From: Vampirovibrionales bacterium
GTDB taxonomy: Bacteria > Cyanobacteriota > Vampirovibrionia > Vampirovibrionales > Vampirovibrionaceae
Assembly: GCA_029262635.1 (NCBI GenBank)
Contig: JAJCZA010000002.1
Span: 62,001 to 126,000, forward strand
Reading direction: 5' to 3'
Length of the DNA stretch: 64,000 nt
Shown: piece by piece, positions 18,331-27,342 of the stretch
Numbering within the stretch: the first letter of the stretch is position 1
How the letters are laid out: every line of letters starts with the position of its first letter
Notes under the pieces: generated by a model
Databases searched by the model: none
What the model was told of the DNA's origin: nothing
What the model saw: the letters and a program-made list of their open reading frames with translations, nothing else
Made by a program: the position numbers and the translations under genes

Positions 18331-19392
18331 TTACTTGCCCTTAGCATCGGCTTGTTGAAGCTTAAGAGACAGGATTAGGGAAAGAACATTTCGGCTGTAT
18401 CGCCCCTGAGGGGCAAGGGTCATATACTTCAGGCTGGAAATCAGGGCTTCATCATAGCGCTGGAGTCGATTGAGGGATACTGCATGGAGGTAATACACCG
18501 TAGCGTAATCAGGGTTGCGTTCAATGGAAGCCTGATAGGCGCTGGCGGCTTTTGAAAAATTATCGTTCTGGAAGTAGACATTACCCAGATAGAGGTGAGC
18601 CCAAGCATTATCCGGTTCATAAACGAGCGCCTTTTTGTAAAGGTGCTTGGCTTCTCTGAATCGTCCTTGCTCAGCGTAGAGGTTGCCCAGGTTGAGGCGA
18701 GCGTAATTATATTGGGGATTCTTTTTCAGGGCCGCCAGATAGACGGTTTCAGCTAGAGCCTGTTTTTGAAGGGCTTCGTAGATAAGCCCCAGGTTGTTGT
18801 AGGCGTAAATAAAGTCGGTATCAATTTCGATAGCCTTTTTATAATGAACGATTGCTTGATTATATTCGTGCTGTTCGTCGTAGACACCGGCCAGATTAAA
18901 ATGGAGAACGGCGCTGTCAGGGCTTAATTCCAGCGCTTCACTGTAATACTGCTCAGCGGTATCAAACTGTTTTTTAATGAGTGCGATTTTACCGAGTTTG
19001 AAATAGGTGGTCAGCAAATCAGGGTTCAGGCTTTGCGCTCGCAAAAAAGCTTGCTCCGAAGCGTCAAGGTGAAATTGCATGGTGTCTTGGTCGGTGCTGG
19101 TCCGGGCTATTTCCAGATGACAAATTCCTTGGTTATAGGTGGCCATTAGGCTAATCGGGTTTTTTTCAATGGCTTGAGCCAGATGAGCTAAGGCCTCGGC
19201 GTAGTTTTTTTGTTCCATGAGTTGACTGGCTTGTTGAAGTTCAAAATAGTCTGAACTCATCGCCGTTTCCTGAGTGCTGTACTCAGGAATGATTGAGGAG
19301 TAAGGCAGTTTGGCATCAGCGTTTATTGATAAAACAGTGGTTATTGCAAAACACAAAAAGAAAGCGGATAAATAATAACGACAATAAGCCAT
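18331..19392 (-). CDS. Exported TPR-repeat protein
   Basis: This 353-aa protein has a signal peptide (about residues 1-27, hydrophobic core FFLCFAITTVL) and then seven to eight tetratricopeptide repeats from about residue 47, showing the W/L-G-Y-A-F-A-P pattern (for example AIEIDTDFIYAYNNLGLIYEA). TPR arrays mediate protein-protein contacts. This one should act in the periplasm or at the membrane. No partner gene is obvious nearby. Confidence 0.88.
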   Translation of the reverse strand: MAYCRYYLSAFFLCFAITTVLSINADAKLPYSSIIPEYSTQETAMSSDYFELQQASQLMEQKNYAEALAHLAQAIEKNPISLMATYNQGICHLEIARTSTDQDTMQFHLDASEQAFLRAQSLNPDLLTTYFKLGKIALIKKQFDTAEQYYSEALELSPDSAVLHFNLAGVYDEQHEYNQAIVHYKKAIEIDTDFIYAYNNLGLIYEALQKQALAETVYLAALKKNPQYNYARLNLGNLYAEQGRFREAKHLYKKALVYEPDNAWAHLYLGNVYFQNDNFSKAASAYQASIERNPDYATVYYLHAVSLNRLQRYDEALISSLKYMTLAPQGRYSRNVLSLILSLKLQQADAKGK

Positions 19393-19698
19393 TCTGAATT
19401 TTATAACCTCTTCTATCCAGATCAGGGTGAAAGTATAAAATAGGTACTAACTATAATAAGTATAGCAATTAACGAGGCAAAAATAAAGCAAGCCCTTAAC
19501 AAAAATAAACAATAAAGACAGGCGCCGAGAGAACAAGAAAAACTTAAATTGACCCATGACCGGGTTTTTTGTCATTTAAATGAGATATAAAAACGTCTTA
19601 AGTTTGCATCGCTTTCCTTTGTTATCATCTTGTTTGAGTCCTTTTTGCGTTAGTCTTAAACATTGCGCTTTTTGGGGAATGCGTGTATATAAAACGGT
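19393..19698. other. Divergent intergenic promoter region
   Basis: This AT-rich spacer lies between the minus-strand TPR gene and the plus-strand helix-turn-helix gene. It contains TATAAT-like hexamers on both strands near 19452-19465 and a weak CCC/GGG hairpin followed by TTTTTT near 19552-19572. I see no coding sequence. Confidence 0.35.
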
Positions 19699-19998
19699 AT
19701 GGATGACGAACAAGCACTCTTAGGGCGTATTGCTTACGAAATCATGAAAACAACGGATCAGGTGATTGCCGAGGATCTGTCAGAGGATGAGCTGTTGAGC
19801 GCTCCTGAGTTAGCCAAACGCTTGGGGATGAAATTAGACAAACTAAAACGTAAGCTCAAGCTCTTGCAAAAAGAAGACTTGATCCAACCCATTCGCTTGA
19901 GTCCAAAGCGGTATCGTTTCAACCATTTTACATTCGAACGCCTGTCAGAAACCCATGTGTTCGCTGAGCTGGAAACCTTCATCGAGAATCAGGGATAA
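19699..19998 (+). CDS. Small winged-helix-like protein
   Basis: This 99-aa protein has a helix-turn-helix pattern SAPELAKRLGMKLDKLKRKL (about residues 34-53), followed by a short beta wing (PIRLSPKRYRFN). This resembles a DNA-binding winged helix of about 60 residues. No dimer or ligand domain is visible. It may be a small transcription regulator. The target is unknown. Confidence 0.6.
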   Translation: MDDEQALLGRIAYEIMKTTDQVIAEDLSEDELLSAPELAKRLGMKLDKLKRKLKLLQKEDLIQPIRLSPKRYRFNHFTFERLSETHVFAELETFIENQG

Positions 19999-20004
19999 GG
20001 GTAG

Positions 20005-20583
20005 CTATTGGTTTGGTTCAGGTTGTTGGTTGCTCCAGCGGGTTTTGTCATTGTATTGGACGTCCGTGAGGATGGCCCATTCCATGTTGCTGTCTGTAAA
20101 GTTAGCGCCAGAGCAATTGGCATCCGTGAAATCAGTGTCGCTGAGTTGAGCTTTAATAAAGAAACTATCGGTGAGGGTGGCGTCTCGAAAACTGGTGCCC
20201 TTGGCGTTAACTTGATTTAATACAGCCTCTACTAGCTGGGCCGAGCTGAAGTTCGCATCGGTCAGGTTGCTACCGGTTAAGTCAGCCTCTTCCATGGACG
20301 TCATGTAGAAATCTGTTTCAATGCAGGAGCAGTGGTGCATTTCTGAAAGGACAAAGCGGGCCTCGCCAAAATAAGTATAATCAAGGATTGCATTGCTGAG
20401 GTTGACATTGCTAAAGTTAATGCCGGTCAAATCCATATGGGTGAGTTGAATGCCGGTGAGGTCTAGGAAATCATACCCCACGTCCTGCCGATAGGCATTA
20501 AAGGCGCTGGCCCCTCCTTCAGTGAGGAGCTCGGCGATTTCCGCTTTGGATTTGATTTTGGCTTTTTCAGTCATGTTTTGCAT
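20005..20583 (-). CDS. Pentapeptide-repeat protein
   Basis: This 192-aa protein contains many A(D/N)LxX-type pentapeptides from about residue 40 (for example ADLTGSNLTDANF), which fold into a right-handed quadrilateral beta helix. The N-terminal 35 residues are different and Lys-rich. Pentapeptide proteins are abundant in cyanobacteria; most lack a known role. It faces away from purL and converges on the winged-helix gene with a 6-nt gap. Confidence 0.88.
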   Translation of the reverse strand: MQNMTEKAKIKSKAEIAELLTEGGASAFNAYRQDVGYDFLDLTGIQLTHMDLTGINFSNVNLSNAILDYTYFGEARFVLSEMHHCSCIETDFYMTSMEEADLTGSNLTDANFSSAQLVEAVLNQVNAKGTSFRDATLTDSFFIKAQLSDTDFTDANCSGANFTDSNMEWAILTDVQYNDKTRWSNQQPEPNQ

Positions 20584-20700
20584 TTAACCTAAAAATCAGG
20601 ACCAGTTCAAGGGACAAATCCTTGCCTATGGTGTAGGACCTGTTTTTAGGCCATAATATGGGCCACTGATTCAATTAAATTAAAAAAGGTAATCGCTCCC

Positions 20701-22992
20701 ATGATGTTGACCGTGTCCCTTGAGCTTCAGCAAACCTTGAAAGAGATGAATTTAACGGAAGGTGAGTATCAAAAAATCACCAACCACCTGGGCCGGGAGC
20801 CTAATTTTAACGAACTGGGCATGTTTAGCGTGTTGTGGAGTGAGCATTGCTGTTATAAAAACTCTCGCCACTTGTTGAAAAAGCTTCCGACAGAAGGTCC
20901 CCGGATCCTTCAAGGGCCAGGCGAAAATGCCGGTGTGGTGGCTATTGGCGATGGGATTGCCGTGGCGTTTAAAATCGAAAGCCATAACCATCCAACGGCC
21001 GTTGAGCCGTTTCAGGGGGCAACGACCGGGGTTGGTGGTATTTTGCGGGATATTTTTACCATGAATGCGAGGCCCATCGCTAATTTGAATTCCTTACGCT
21101 TTGGCCCGATTAATGCGGGTGAGGATGCCCAACGTAACCGATACCTGTTTAGTCGAGCGGTTGAAGGAATTGCCCATTACGGAAATTGTGTGGGTGTTCC
21201 CACCGTAGGAGGCGAGGTCTTTTTCGATGAAAGCTATTCGGGCAATCCACTGGTCAACGCCATGGCCGCCGGAGTGCTGTATGACGATGAACTGATGGAA
21301 TCCGGTGCGGTCGGCGTGGGGAATCCTGTCCTGTACGTCGGATCAGATACGGGTAAAGATGGTATGGGCGGTGCCGCTTTTGCCAGTCGGGAATTGGACG
21401 AAGCCAGCAATGAGGATCGACCTGCTGTACAGGTGGGAGACCCTTTTTCTGAAAAATTGCTGATTGAGTCCTGTTTAGAAGCGTTTCAGTCGGGTTATGT
21501 GCTGTCGGCTCAGGATATGGGTGCGGCTGGGCTGACGTGTTCTGGTGCGGAAATGGCCGCCAAGGGTAATAAAGGGATGCTAATCGATCTGGACAAGGTA
21601 CCGGCAAGGGAACCGGATATGAAAGCCTATGAATACCTTTTGTCCGAAAGCCAGGAACGGATGCTGATGGTGCTGGATAAAGGCCATGAGCAGGCCGTGA
21701 TTGATATCTTCTCGAAATGGGGTGTGCCAGCCGTGGTTGTTGGCGAGGTGACCGATGATGAAAATATCCGCTTTCTGTATCATGGTGAGGAAGTGGTGAA
21801 TGTTCCGGCTAAACTACTGACGGATCTGGCGCCTTCCTACAAACGAGGTGCTGAGCCTCCAGAGTCGGAAAGAGCTAAGGCCCTGAGAAATCGAGACCCA
21901 GAAGAGGGGTTGACGGATATATTGCTGAGTGAAGTTGGCTCGTGGTTGGAGAAACTTTTTGGGCAGTTAAATATTGCCCGACCCATGGGCGTGTTTCAGC
22001 AATACGATCGCCATGTGCAAAATAACACGTTGCTGGCCTCGGAAAGCAATACGAGCGGGGTGGTTCGCCTGCGAAAGAAAGGCGGCGCGTTTTCGCCGTA
22101 TTCCATTGCCTTAACCACCGATTGTAACCCCAGGTATGTGTATCTGGAACCCTGGTCAGGCGCTAAGTCTGCTGTGGCGGAAGCATGCCGAAACCTGGCT
22201 TGTGTTGGGGCAGAACCTTTGGCGGTGACAGACAACCTGAACTTTGGAAACCCGGAAAAACCGGAGATCTATTATCAACTCTATTACGCGGTAGAAGGTA
22301 TTAAAGAGGCGTGTGAAGCGTTCCAGACACCGGTGACCGGCGGGAACGTTAGCTTGTACAACGAGCATTCGGGTACGGCGATTTATCCGGCGCCGGTTAT
22401 TGGCATGGTCGGGCTTCTGGAAAATAACGCCACGCCCATGACGCCGCAATTCAAATCAGCCGGGGATGAAGTTGCGCTAATTGGCCGGTTTAAACCGACG
22501 TTAGGCGGCTCAGAGTATCAATTCTTGCGGCAAGATGAAATTTATGGCCGTCCACCGACGATTTCGCTTCAGGACGAAGTGCGAACCCTGGCATTGGTGC
22601 GACAGCTCATTGCTGAAAGCCAGGTACAGTCGGTGAGTGATGTCTCACTGGGCGGATTGTTGGTGTCCCTCGTGGAAAATACGTTTAAACAGAATCTTTC
22701 GGAGCAGGTTGGAGAAACTGGATTGGGGCTTGCGTTGAACTTGGCTGACTTGCAAGCACGGGAATCTTTGCGGCTCGACGCCCTGCTGTTTGGTGAAACC
22801 AATGGCAGTTACCTTATCAGTTATTTACCCGATCAGAAAGCAGCGGTTCAGCAAGCTTGTGAGGAGGCGAAGGTTGCTTTTGAACCTTTAGGAGCTGTGC
22901 TGGATTCGCCAGTGCTCACGTTACAGCCGGATCAAAAAGAAATATCCTTGCAGTCAGCCCTTGACCAATGGAGAACGACCCTTGCCCTCTAG
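20701..22992 (+). CDS. purL: Phosphoribosylformylglycinamidine synthase subunit PurL
   Basis: The 763-aa protein is the small-type PurL (about 740-760 aa) with motifs [36 protein letters not shown] and [10 protein letters not shown]. It makes FGAM from FGAR, ATP and ammonia and normally partners with PurQ and PurS, which are not in this window. Its stop lies 1 nt before the preferred purF start, so the two are one transcriptional unit. Confidence 0.96.
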   Translation: MMLTVSLELQQTLKEMNLTEGEYQKITNHLGREPNFNELGMFSVLWSEHCCYKNSRHLLKKLPTEGPRILQGPGENAGVVAIGDGIAVAFKIESHNHPTAVEPFQGATTGVGGILRDIFTMNARPIANLNSLRFGPINAGEDAQRNRYLFSRAVEGIAHYGNCVGVPTVGGEVFFDESYSGNPLVNAMAAGVLYDDELMESGAVGVGNPVLYVGSDTGKDGMGGAAFASRELDEASNEDRPAVQVGDPFSEKLLIESCLEAFQSGYVLSAQDMGAAGLTCSGAEMAAKGNKGMLIDLDKVPAREPDMKAYEYLLSESQERMLMVLDKGHEQAVIDIFSKWGVPAVVVGEVTDDENIRFLYHGEEVVNVPAKLLTDLAPSYKRGAEPPESERAKALRNRDPEEGLTDILLSEVGSWLEKLFGQLNIARPMGVFQQYDRHVQNNTLLASESNTSGVVRLRKKGGAFSPYSIALTTDCNPRYVYLEPWSGAKSAVAEACRNLACVGAEPLAVTDNLNFGNPEKPEIYYQLYYAVEGIKEACEAFQTPVTGGNVSLYNEHSGTAIYPAPVIGMVGLLENNATPMTPQFKSAGDEVALIGRFKPTLGGSEYQFLRQDEIYGRPPTISLQDEVRTLALVRQLIAESQVQSVSDVSLGGLLVSLVENTFKQNLSEQVGETGLGLALNLADLQARESLRLDALLFGETNGSYLISYLPDQKAAVQQACEEAKVAFEPLGAVLDSPVLTLQPDQKEISLQSALDQWRTTLAL

Positions 22993-22993
22993 C

Positions 22994-24472
22994 ATGAATC
23001 CTATTACACCCTTTGTCGAGGGTGAGTTACCTGAGCACACGCTTTCGGATGAAGTTCCTTATCGCTCACTGGGCGAGGAATGCGGCGTGTTCGGTATGGT
23101 TACGTCTAAAACTCAAAATCTGGGTCAGTTTTTGTTTTATGGGCTGTATGCCTTGCAACACCGAGGGCAGGAAAGTTGTGGCATGGCCGTTTTTGATAAC
23201 GACCAACTGCGTATCCACAAGGACATGGGATTGGTGAATCAGGTGTTTGTCCCCTCTGTTCTGGAAAAAATGACCGGTCAGGTGGGCATCGGTCATACTC
23301 GGTACTCAACCACCGGAAGCAGTAATCTGGATAACGCTCAACCTGTGGTGGTGCGAACCCGGCTGGGCGCTGTCACTCTGGCCCACAACGGCAACCTGAT
23401 TAACACGGAATCTTTGCGCACATTTCTTGAGGAGAAGGGCTATAGTGGCTATGGGGATAGCGACAGCCATTGGGTGGCGCATTATATTCGTTATGCCTTG
23501 CAGCAGCAAGAGCAACTGGACAAATTCCCCCTGAAATCCGCAGTCAAAGAAGCGTTGGAAGCGTGTGAAGGGGCGTTTTCCATGGTGATTTCCACCGGGG
23601 ATACGTTAATTGCCGCTCGGGATCGTAATGGCCTGCGCCCTTTATGCTACGGAAAAACCGATTCCGGTATGTTGGTGGTGGCATCGGAAACCTGTGCGCT
23701 GGATATTGTGGGTGCGGAGTATGTTCGGGATATTTATCCGGGGGAGATTTTTGTTGCCAAGCGAAACGGCGCGACGGAATCATTTTTCCTTGATGGCGAG
23801 CGGGACGAGCATTTCTGTTTCTTTGAGTTGGTTTATTTTGCCCGGCCGGATAGCATGATCAATGGGTCGTCTATTTACAATTACCGAATGGAGCTGGGGC
23901 GGAAGCTGGCAAGGGTTTCGCCAGAAATTAACGCTGATATGGTGATTCCCGTTCCGGATTCAGGCAATGTCGCGGCCGTGGGCTATAGCCATGAGTCAGG
24001 GATTCCGTATATGGAAGGGTTGATTAAGAATCGCTATGTAGGGCGGACGTTTATTCATCCCACGCCGGAACTGCGGGAGCGGAGCATTCAACTGAAGCTG
24101 AACCCGTTGTTGGATGTGCTGAAGGGTAAAAGTGTCGTGGTGGTGGATGACTCGGTGGTTCGAGGCAATACCAGTAAAAAATTGGTAGAAATGCTTAGAG
24201 AGTGTGGGGTTCGAGAAATTCACCTCCGGATTTCATCAGCGCAGGTGAAGCATCCGTGTTTTTATGGCATTGATATGTCGGTTCCCTCCGAGCTTATTGC
24301 CAATAAAATGGATATTCAGGAAATCCAACAGTGGCTTGGAGTGGAAAGTCTGGTTCATCTTTCGGTGGAGGATATGCGGGAGGTGGGACATAATTTACCC
24401 TACTGTATGGCCTGTTTTAACAGCGAATATCCCGCCGGAAAGCCAAATAGTGAACAAGTGGGTGTTTGCTAG
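22994..24472 (+). CDS. purF: Amidophosphoribosyltransferase
   Basis: I prefer ATG 22994, directly after the purL stop; the frame is open from 22961. The 492-aa product has a propeptide ending before Cys30 (GEE-CGVFG), the N-terminal nucleophile. The PRPP loop is VVVVDDSVVRGNTS. Cysteines in HFCFFEL, KHPCFYG and YCMACFNSEYP match the ligands of the Bacillus-type [4Fe-4S] enzyme. It performs the first committed step of purine synthesis. Confidence 0.96.
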   Translation: MNPITPFVEGELPEHTLSDEVPYRSLGEECGVFGMVTSKTQNLGQFLFYGLYALQHRGQESCGMAVFDNDQLRIHKDMGLVNQVFVPSVLEKMTGQVGIGHTRYSTTGSSNLDNAQPVVVRTRLGAVTLAHNGNLINTESLRTFLEEKGYSGYGDSDSHWVAHYIRYALQQQEQLDKFPLKSAVKEALEACEGAFSMVISTGDTLIAARDRNGLRPLCYGKTDSGMLVVASETCALDIVGAEYVRDIYPGEIFVAKRNGATESFFLDGERDEHFCFFELVYFARPDSMINGSSIYNYRMELGRKLARVSPEINADMVIPVPDSGNVAAVGYSHESGIPYMEGLIKNRYVGRTFIHPTPELRERSIQLKLNPLLDVLKGKSVVVVDDSVVRGNTSKKLVEMLRECGVREIHLRISSAQVKHPCFYGIDMSVPSELIANKMDIQEIQQWLGVESLVHLSVEDMREVGHNLPYCMACFNSEYPAGKPNSEQVGVC

Positions 24473-24548
24473 ACCCCCTGAATTAAAAGAAGTTAAAGTA
24501 GTTTACGAAACCCGCCTATAAATAAAGCCAGCTTTGCTGGCCTTGTGG

Positions 24549-24554
24549 TATAGT
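24549..24554 (+). promoter_or_regulatory. -10 hexamer of the SRP RNA
   Basis: TATAGT ends 6 nt before the first base of the predicted SRP RNA helix, a typical distance. No good -35 hexamer is seen at the proper spacing. Confidence 0.5.
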
Positions 24555-24560
24555 ACAAAT

Positions 24561-24674
24561 CTGTGTGTGCTATTGATGGCGCGTTTGGCGTAAGGCTAGC
24601 GAACCATGTCAGGCCGGGAACGGAGCAGCATTAAGTTTTTCCTTACGGGTAAACATTGCCGGAAGCGCACACAG
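24561..24674 (+). ncRNA. ffs: Signal recognition particle RNA (small bacterial type)
   Basis: The ends CTGTGTGTGC and GCGCACACAG pair to form the closing helix. The apical part contains GCGAACCATGTCAGG and GGGAACGGAGCAGCA, the conserved Ffh-binding internal loops and tetraloop region of SRP domain IV. Total length of about 114 nt fits the 4.5S-type RNA. A short CCCC-TTTC-GGGG hairpin follows directly. Confidence 0.93.
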
Positions 24675-24742
24675 CCCCTTTCGGGGACGGTAAAACTGCC
24701 TTTATTTAGGGCTTTGAGCGTAGGAAATTGAAGCGGGATGTA

Positions 24743-24928
24743 ATGAGTCAACCGCTGTCAGAGCAGGAAATGATTGAGCGATGCCATGCGGAAGCATGTG
24801 AGGCGGGGCAGTCGTCGTATATTGATCCGAACACCGGATACACGGTCATGACCGAGCTGTATCTCAAAGCTCAGGGGAGTTGTTGCCGCTCCGGGTGTCG
24901 TCACTGTCCGTATGGTTACACGTTGTAA
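24743..24928 (+). CDS. Small DUF5522-like cysteine protein
   Basis: From ATG 24743 the product is 61 aa; a TTG start at 24728 is possible. It contains Y-I-D-P-N-T-G-Y-T-V-M-T followed by GSCCRSGCRHCPYG, the cysteine pattern of the DUF5522 family, which may bind a metal. Function is unknown. It lies downstream of the SRP RNA in the same direction. Confidence 0.8.
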   Translation: MSQPLSEQEMIERCHAEACEAGQSSYIDPNTGYTVMTELYLKAQGSCCRSGCRHCPYGYTL

Positions 24929-24995
24929 TTAAAAGCTCTTGTTATTTATAATGAAATTTACAGTGTGATTTGATTATGATACCCTTCATGCGAGA

Positions 24996-25012
24996 CACTT
25001 GATTGACAAGTG
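24996..25012. repeat. 6-bp inverted repeat upstream of a small gene
   Basis: CACTTG and CAAGTG flank a 5-nt spacer about 34 nt before the ATG at 25046. It could be an operator or a small RNA hairpin in the leader. Confidence 0.3.
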
Positions 25013-25045
25013 AGTATTTTAAAAGAACTCAAGAAAGGAAAAGGT

Positions 25046-25228
25046 ATGAGTATGATATCTAATTCACGACAACTTCCACGCTTTGGCGATGAATTTCCGG
25101 GGGCTCCCCCTAACGTGCCGATGGATCCTAAAACCGCTCAAGCGCTTCAGGATGCTTTAAACTCTCTCGTTTTAGCAGAAAATCTCGAAAAGCCTTCTGT
25201 AGATACGTTTGAAAAACATTCAAAATAA
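25046..25228 (+). CDS. 60-aa protein with PRFGDEF motif
   Basis: ATG 25046 is preceded by AAAGGAAAAGG, a good Shine-Dalgarno, so I prefer it over GTG 25010. Residues 9-16 read QLPRFGDE, another F-G motif instance near an N-terminus. A short helix rich in Ala/Leu follows (TAQALQDALNSLVLAENL). Function is unknown. The hairpin at 25268 probably ends its transcript. Confidence 0.55.
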   Translation: MSMISNSRQLPRFGDEFPGAPPNVPMDPKTAQALQDALNSLVLAENLEKPSVDTFEKHSK

Positions 25229-25267
25229 ACAAAAAAGCTCGAAAAAGAGAGGCGTTTTAAATACCTA

Positions 25268-25301
25268 TTCCCACTGCCCGTAAGGTTATAGGCAGTGGGA
25301 A
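25268..25301. terminator. Hairpin between convergent genes
   Basis: A perfect 11-bp stem TTCCCACTGCC / GGCAGTGGGAA has a 12-nt loop, located between the stop of the plus-strand 60-aa gene and the stop of the minus-strand gene at 25320. There is no T-run, so its efficiency is uncertain. Confidence 0.6.
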
Positions 25302-25319
25302 AATACTTGAGCTACAGTG

Positions 25320-25748
25320 TTAACCTTTTAAGTTAATGCGAGAAATAGGCTGGTTTGCTGTTTCTATTAGTTCAGTGTATTGAGTCACTAAATTGGATAA
25401 TTGTAAAAAGCGCCCTTTCAGAGAGGCATCAGGATAAATTTGGGCCAAACCCGCTTCAATTTTTGCTTGATTCACTTCTTTAGAATCTTTGAGGGATACA
25501 TCAATACCCATCAGTCTTAATAGGCCCTGGGCGTGCTTATCGGTAATCACCCGGCTGATGTAAGCTGGTTGATTCGCATTGCTGTTGTGAGAAGGTATTT
25601 CGCGACGAGGATAGCTTGAAAGAGCAAGAGAAGCCGATTTGGTCATATTCGCGAGCCGATTGACTATAGCTTGTTCTGCTATTTTATTATGATTAGAGTT
25701 CTTTAGGGTTTTTTGAGCGTAAATAACTTGTCCAAAATGAATATTCAT
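25320..25748 (-). CDS. Hypothetical protein with N-terminal IHFG motif
   Basis: This 142-aa protein is preceded by AAGGAGG, an almost ideal Shine-Dalgarno. The first residues MNIHFGQV place an H-F-G motif at the very start. The rest is helical and polar (Gln/Lys/Ser), without a signal peptide or known domain. The strong RBS supports real expression. Confidence 0.65.
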   Translation of the reverse strand: MNIHFGQVIYAQKTLKNSNHNKIAEQAIVNRLANMTKSASLALSSYPRREIPSHNSNANQPAYISRVITDKHAQGLLRLMGIDVSLKDSKEVNQAKIEAGLAQIYPDASLKGRFLQLSNLVTQYTELIETANQPISRINLKG

Positions 25749-26107
25749 TGATAAACCTCCTTATAAATGAGCCGTTTGATTAAAAATCCCACTGTGATAA
25801 TAATCTAACAAAAACCAAACATGTTCATAATTAATTAATATTTGTAACATCATGGTGAATAATGGGTGTTTGCTATCATCAAAAATAAAAAGCGCTTTTT
25901 TATATACCCATAAGAGTGAATTTATCGTAAACGCACGAAAGAAAACCACGCTCATGATTTTCTGTCTCTCGTTATAAGGGGAGAAGCTGTTAAGGCAGAA
26001 AAATGAATGCGTTGAATAAGGCAATGAAACGGTGATTAACCGGAAGACCAATTTTGTCCGTGTTGAACCTGTTTTGAATAATACTCAAGGAATGAGGGAC
26101 ATGGTGC
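25749..26107. other. Divergent intergenic region
   Basis: This AT-rich stretch separates the minus-strand gene at 25320-25748 from the plus-strand gene at 26108. An open minus-strand frame at 25761-26051 encodes 96 aromatic-rich residues without an RBS or recognisable sequence, which I do not accept as a gene. Promoters for both flanking genes are expected here. Confidence 0.35.
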
Positions 26108-26311
26108 ATGACCAAGAAGAGAGACCCTAAAAAAAAGGGGTTAAATCAGTTGATGACCCAATTTATGCAATATCAATGGGAAACCTTTAAAGCGGAAACC
26201 TCTCCGTTTGAAGTGTTGGCAACACGGCACCCGGTGCACGCAATGAGTTTAAATCCGGTGGTTAAGCCATTAGAAAAAACAGAGACCGGTTTCGAGGTGT
26301 TATTCGAGTAA
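26108..26311 (+). CDS. Small basic hypothetical protein
   Basis: This 67-aa protein starts with a Lys/Arg-rich segment (TKKRDPKKK), then a helix with QLMTQFMQYQWETFKAETSPFEVLA. A GAGGGAC Shine-Dalgarno lies upstream. No known domain is visible. It converges with the MetF-like gene. Confidence 0.5.
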   Translation: MTKKRDPKKKGLNQLMTQFMQYQWETFKAETSPFEVLATRHPVHAMSLNPVVKPLEKTETGFEVLFE

Positions 26312-26329
26312 CGTCGTTAGATAACGGGG

Positions 26330-27244
26330 TCAAACGAGAGAAAAACATTTGTCGAGAAGTTCGCCGACCCGGGTTTCCATGCCCACGGGCATGAAGTGGA
26401 ATCCCGGACTAACCGGCTTAAGCTGGTTAATCACCTCGGCACAGTAGAGAATACTTTCTCGTTTTGGGTCATTGGATTGCTCTAAAAGGTCAATAAAGGA
26501 TTCTGGGATATTAATGCCCGCCACATGGGTGTTCATAAATCGGGCCGCTTTAGCTGAACTCGGTGGTACAATGCCGACCAGTACTTTAGGTACGCAGCAG
26601 CCTACTTCCTCACAGGCTTCAGCCAGAATGGCGTTCATTTGCTCAATCGGTTCCGGGGTGTAAACCGGTTGGGTCTGAAAGAAATCGACCCCTCGTTCTA
26701 ACTTGGCTTTCAAACGATTCCTCTGAGCGCTGGAGGAGAGTTTCAGCGGGTTCAGGGCGGCGCCCACCGTAAACTGCGTCCCTTGGTGTTTCAGATCTTT
26801 ACCCGTGGCGTCGTGACCCTTGTTGAGTCCCTGAACCAGTTCCAGAAGCCGGGTCGATTCCAGGTGGAACACTTGTTTGGCGTATTCTTTATGGTCGCCG
26901 ACCTGAATGGGATCGCCGGTGAGGGCCAGAATGTTGGTGAGTCCCAAAGCGTAAGCGCCTAAAACATCTGCTTGCAGGGCCAGCAGGTTTCGATCTCGGC
27001 AGGTTAACTGCCATACGGTTTCCAGCCCGGTATGCTCCTGAATAATTTTTGAAGTGGCCAACGAACTCATTTTCAAGATAGAGCGCTGGCAATCCGGGAT
27101 GTTAATGGCATCGACCTTGCCTTTAACGGATAAGACTCGTTCGATGAGTTGAGACACATTGGTCCCCTTGGGTGGAGAAAACTCAACCGTAATGACCATG
27201 CGAGGGGTCATTAATTTTTCACGAAATGTTTGGGGGGCTGACAC
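26330..27244 (-). CDS. Methylenetetrahydrofolate reductase family protein
   Basis: The 304-aa protein is a MetF-type TIM barrel: TVEFSPPKG near residue 19, then the substrate/FAD-binding segments LTCRDRN and LALTGDP, and a Q-x-Q-P-V-Y (FFQTQPVYT) motif. I keep the GTG start at 27244, since the preceding F-R-E-K-L segment is family-like, although no Shine-Dalgarno is seen. It reduces 5,10-methylene-THF to 5-methyl-THF for methionine synthesis and competes with ThyX for the same cofactor. The cysteine pair CC near residue 222 is unusual but unexplained. Confidence 0.87.
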   Translation of the reverse strand: MSAPQTFREKLMTPRMVITVEFSPPKGTNVSQLIERVLSVKGKVDAINIPDCQRSILKMSSLATSKIIQEHTGLETVWQLTCRDRNLLALQADVLGAYALGLTNILALTGDPIQVGDHKEYAKQVFHLESTRLLELVQGLNKGHDATGKDLKHQGTQFTVGAALNPLKLSSSAQRNRLKAKLERGVDFFQTQPVYTPEPIEQMNAILAEACEEVGCCVPKVLVGIVPPSSAKAARFMNTHVAGINIPESFIDLLEQSNDPKRESILYCAEVINQLKPVSPGFHFMPVGMETRVGELLDKCFSLV

Positions 27245-27342
27245 GGGGGAGGGGCGGTCTCGCTAGGGCATTGACGATAAGTGAGGAGGGGCTTTACACG
27301 AAAAAAGCAATTGCAGACTATTTTACCAGACTCTGTGGTGAT

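Noticed and set aside
24675-24690. Terminator of the SRP RNA
   Set aside because: The short CCCC/GGGG hairpin has no T-run directly after it; the RNA end may be made by processing, so I do not list it.
25761-26051. Open minus-strand frame of 96 codons
   Set aside because: It has no usable RBS, an aromatic/hydrophobic-rich composition typical of AT-rich non-coding DNA, and sits in the divergent promoter region of two better genes.
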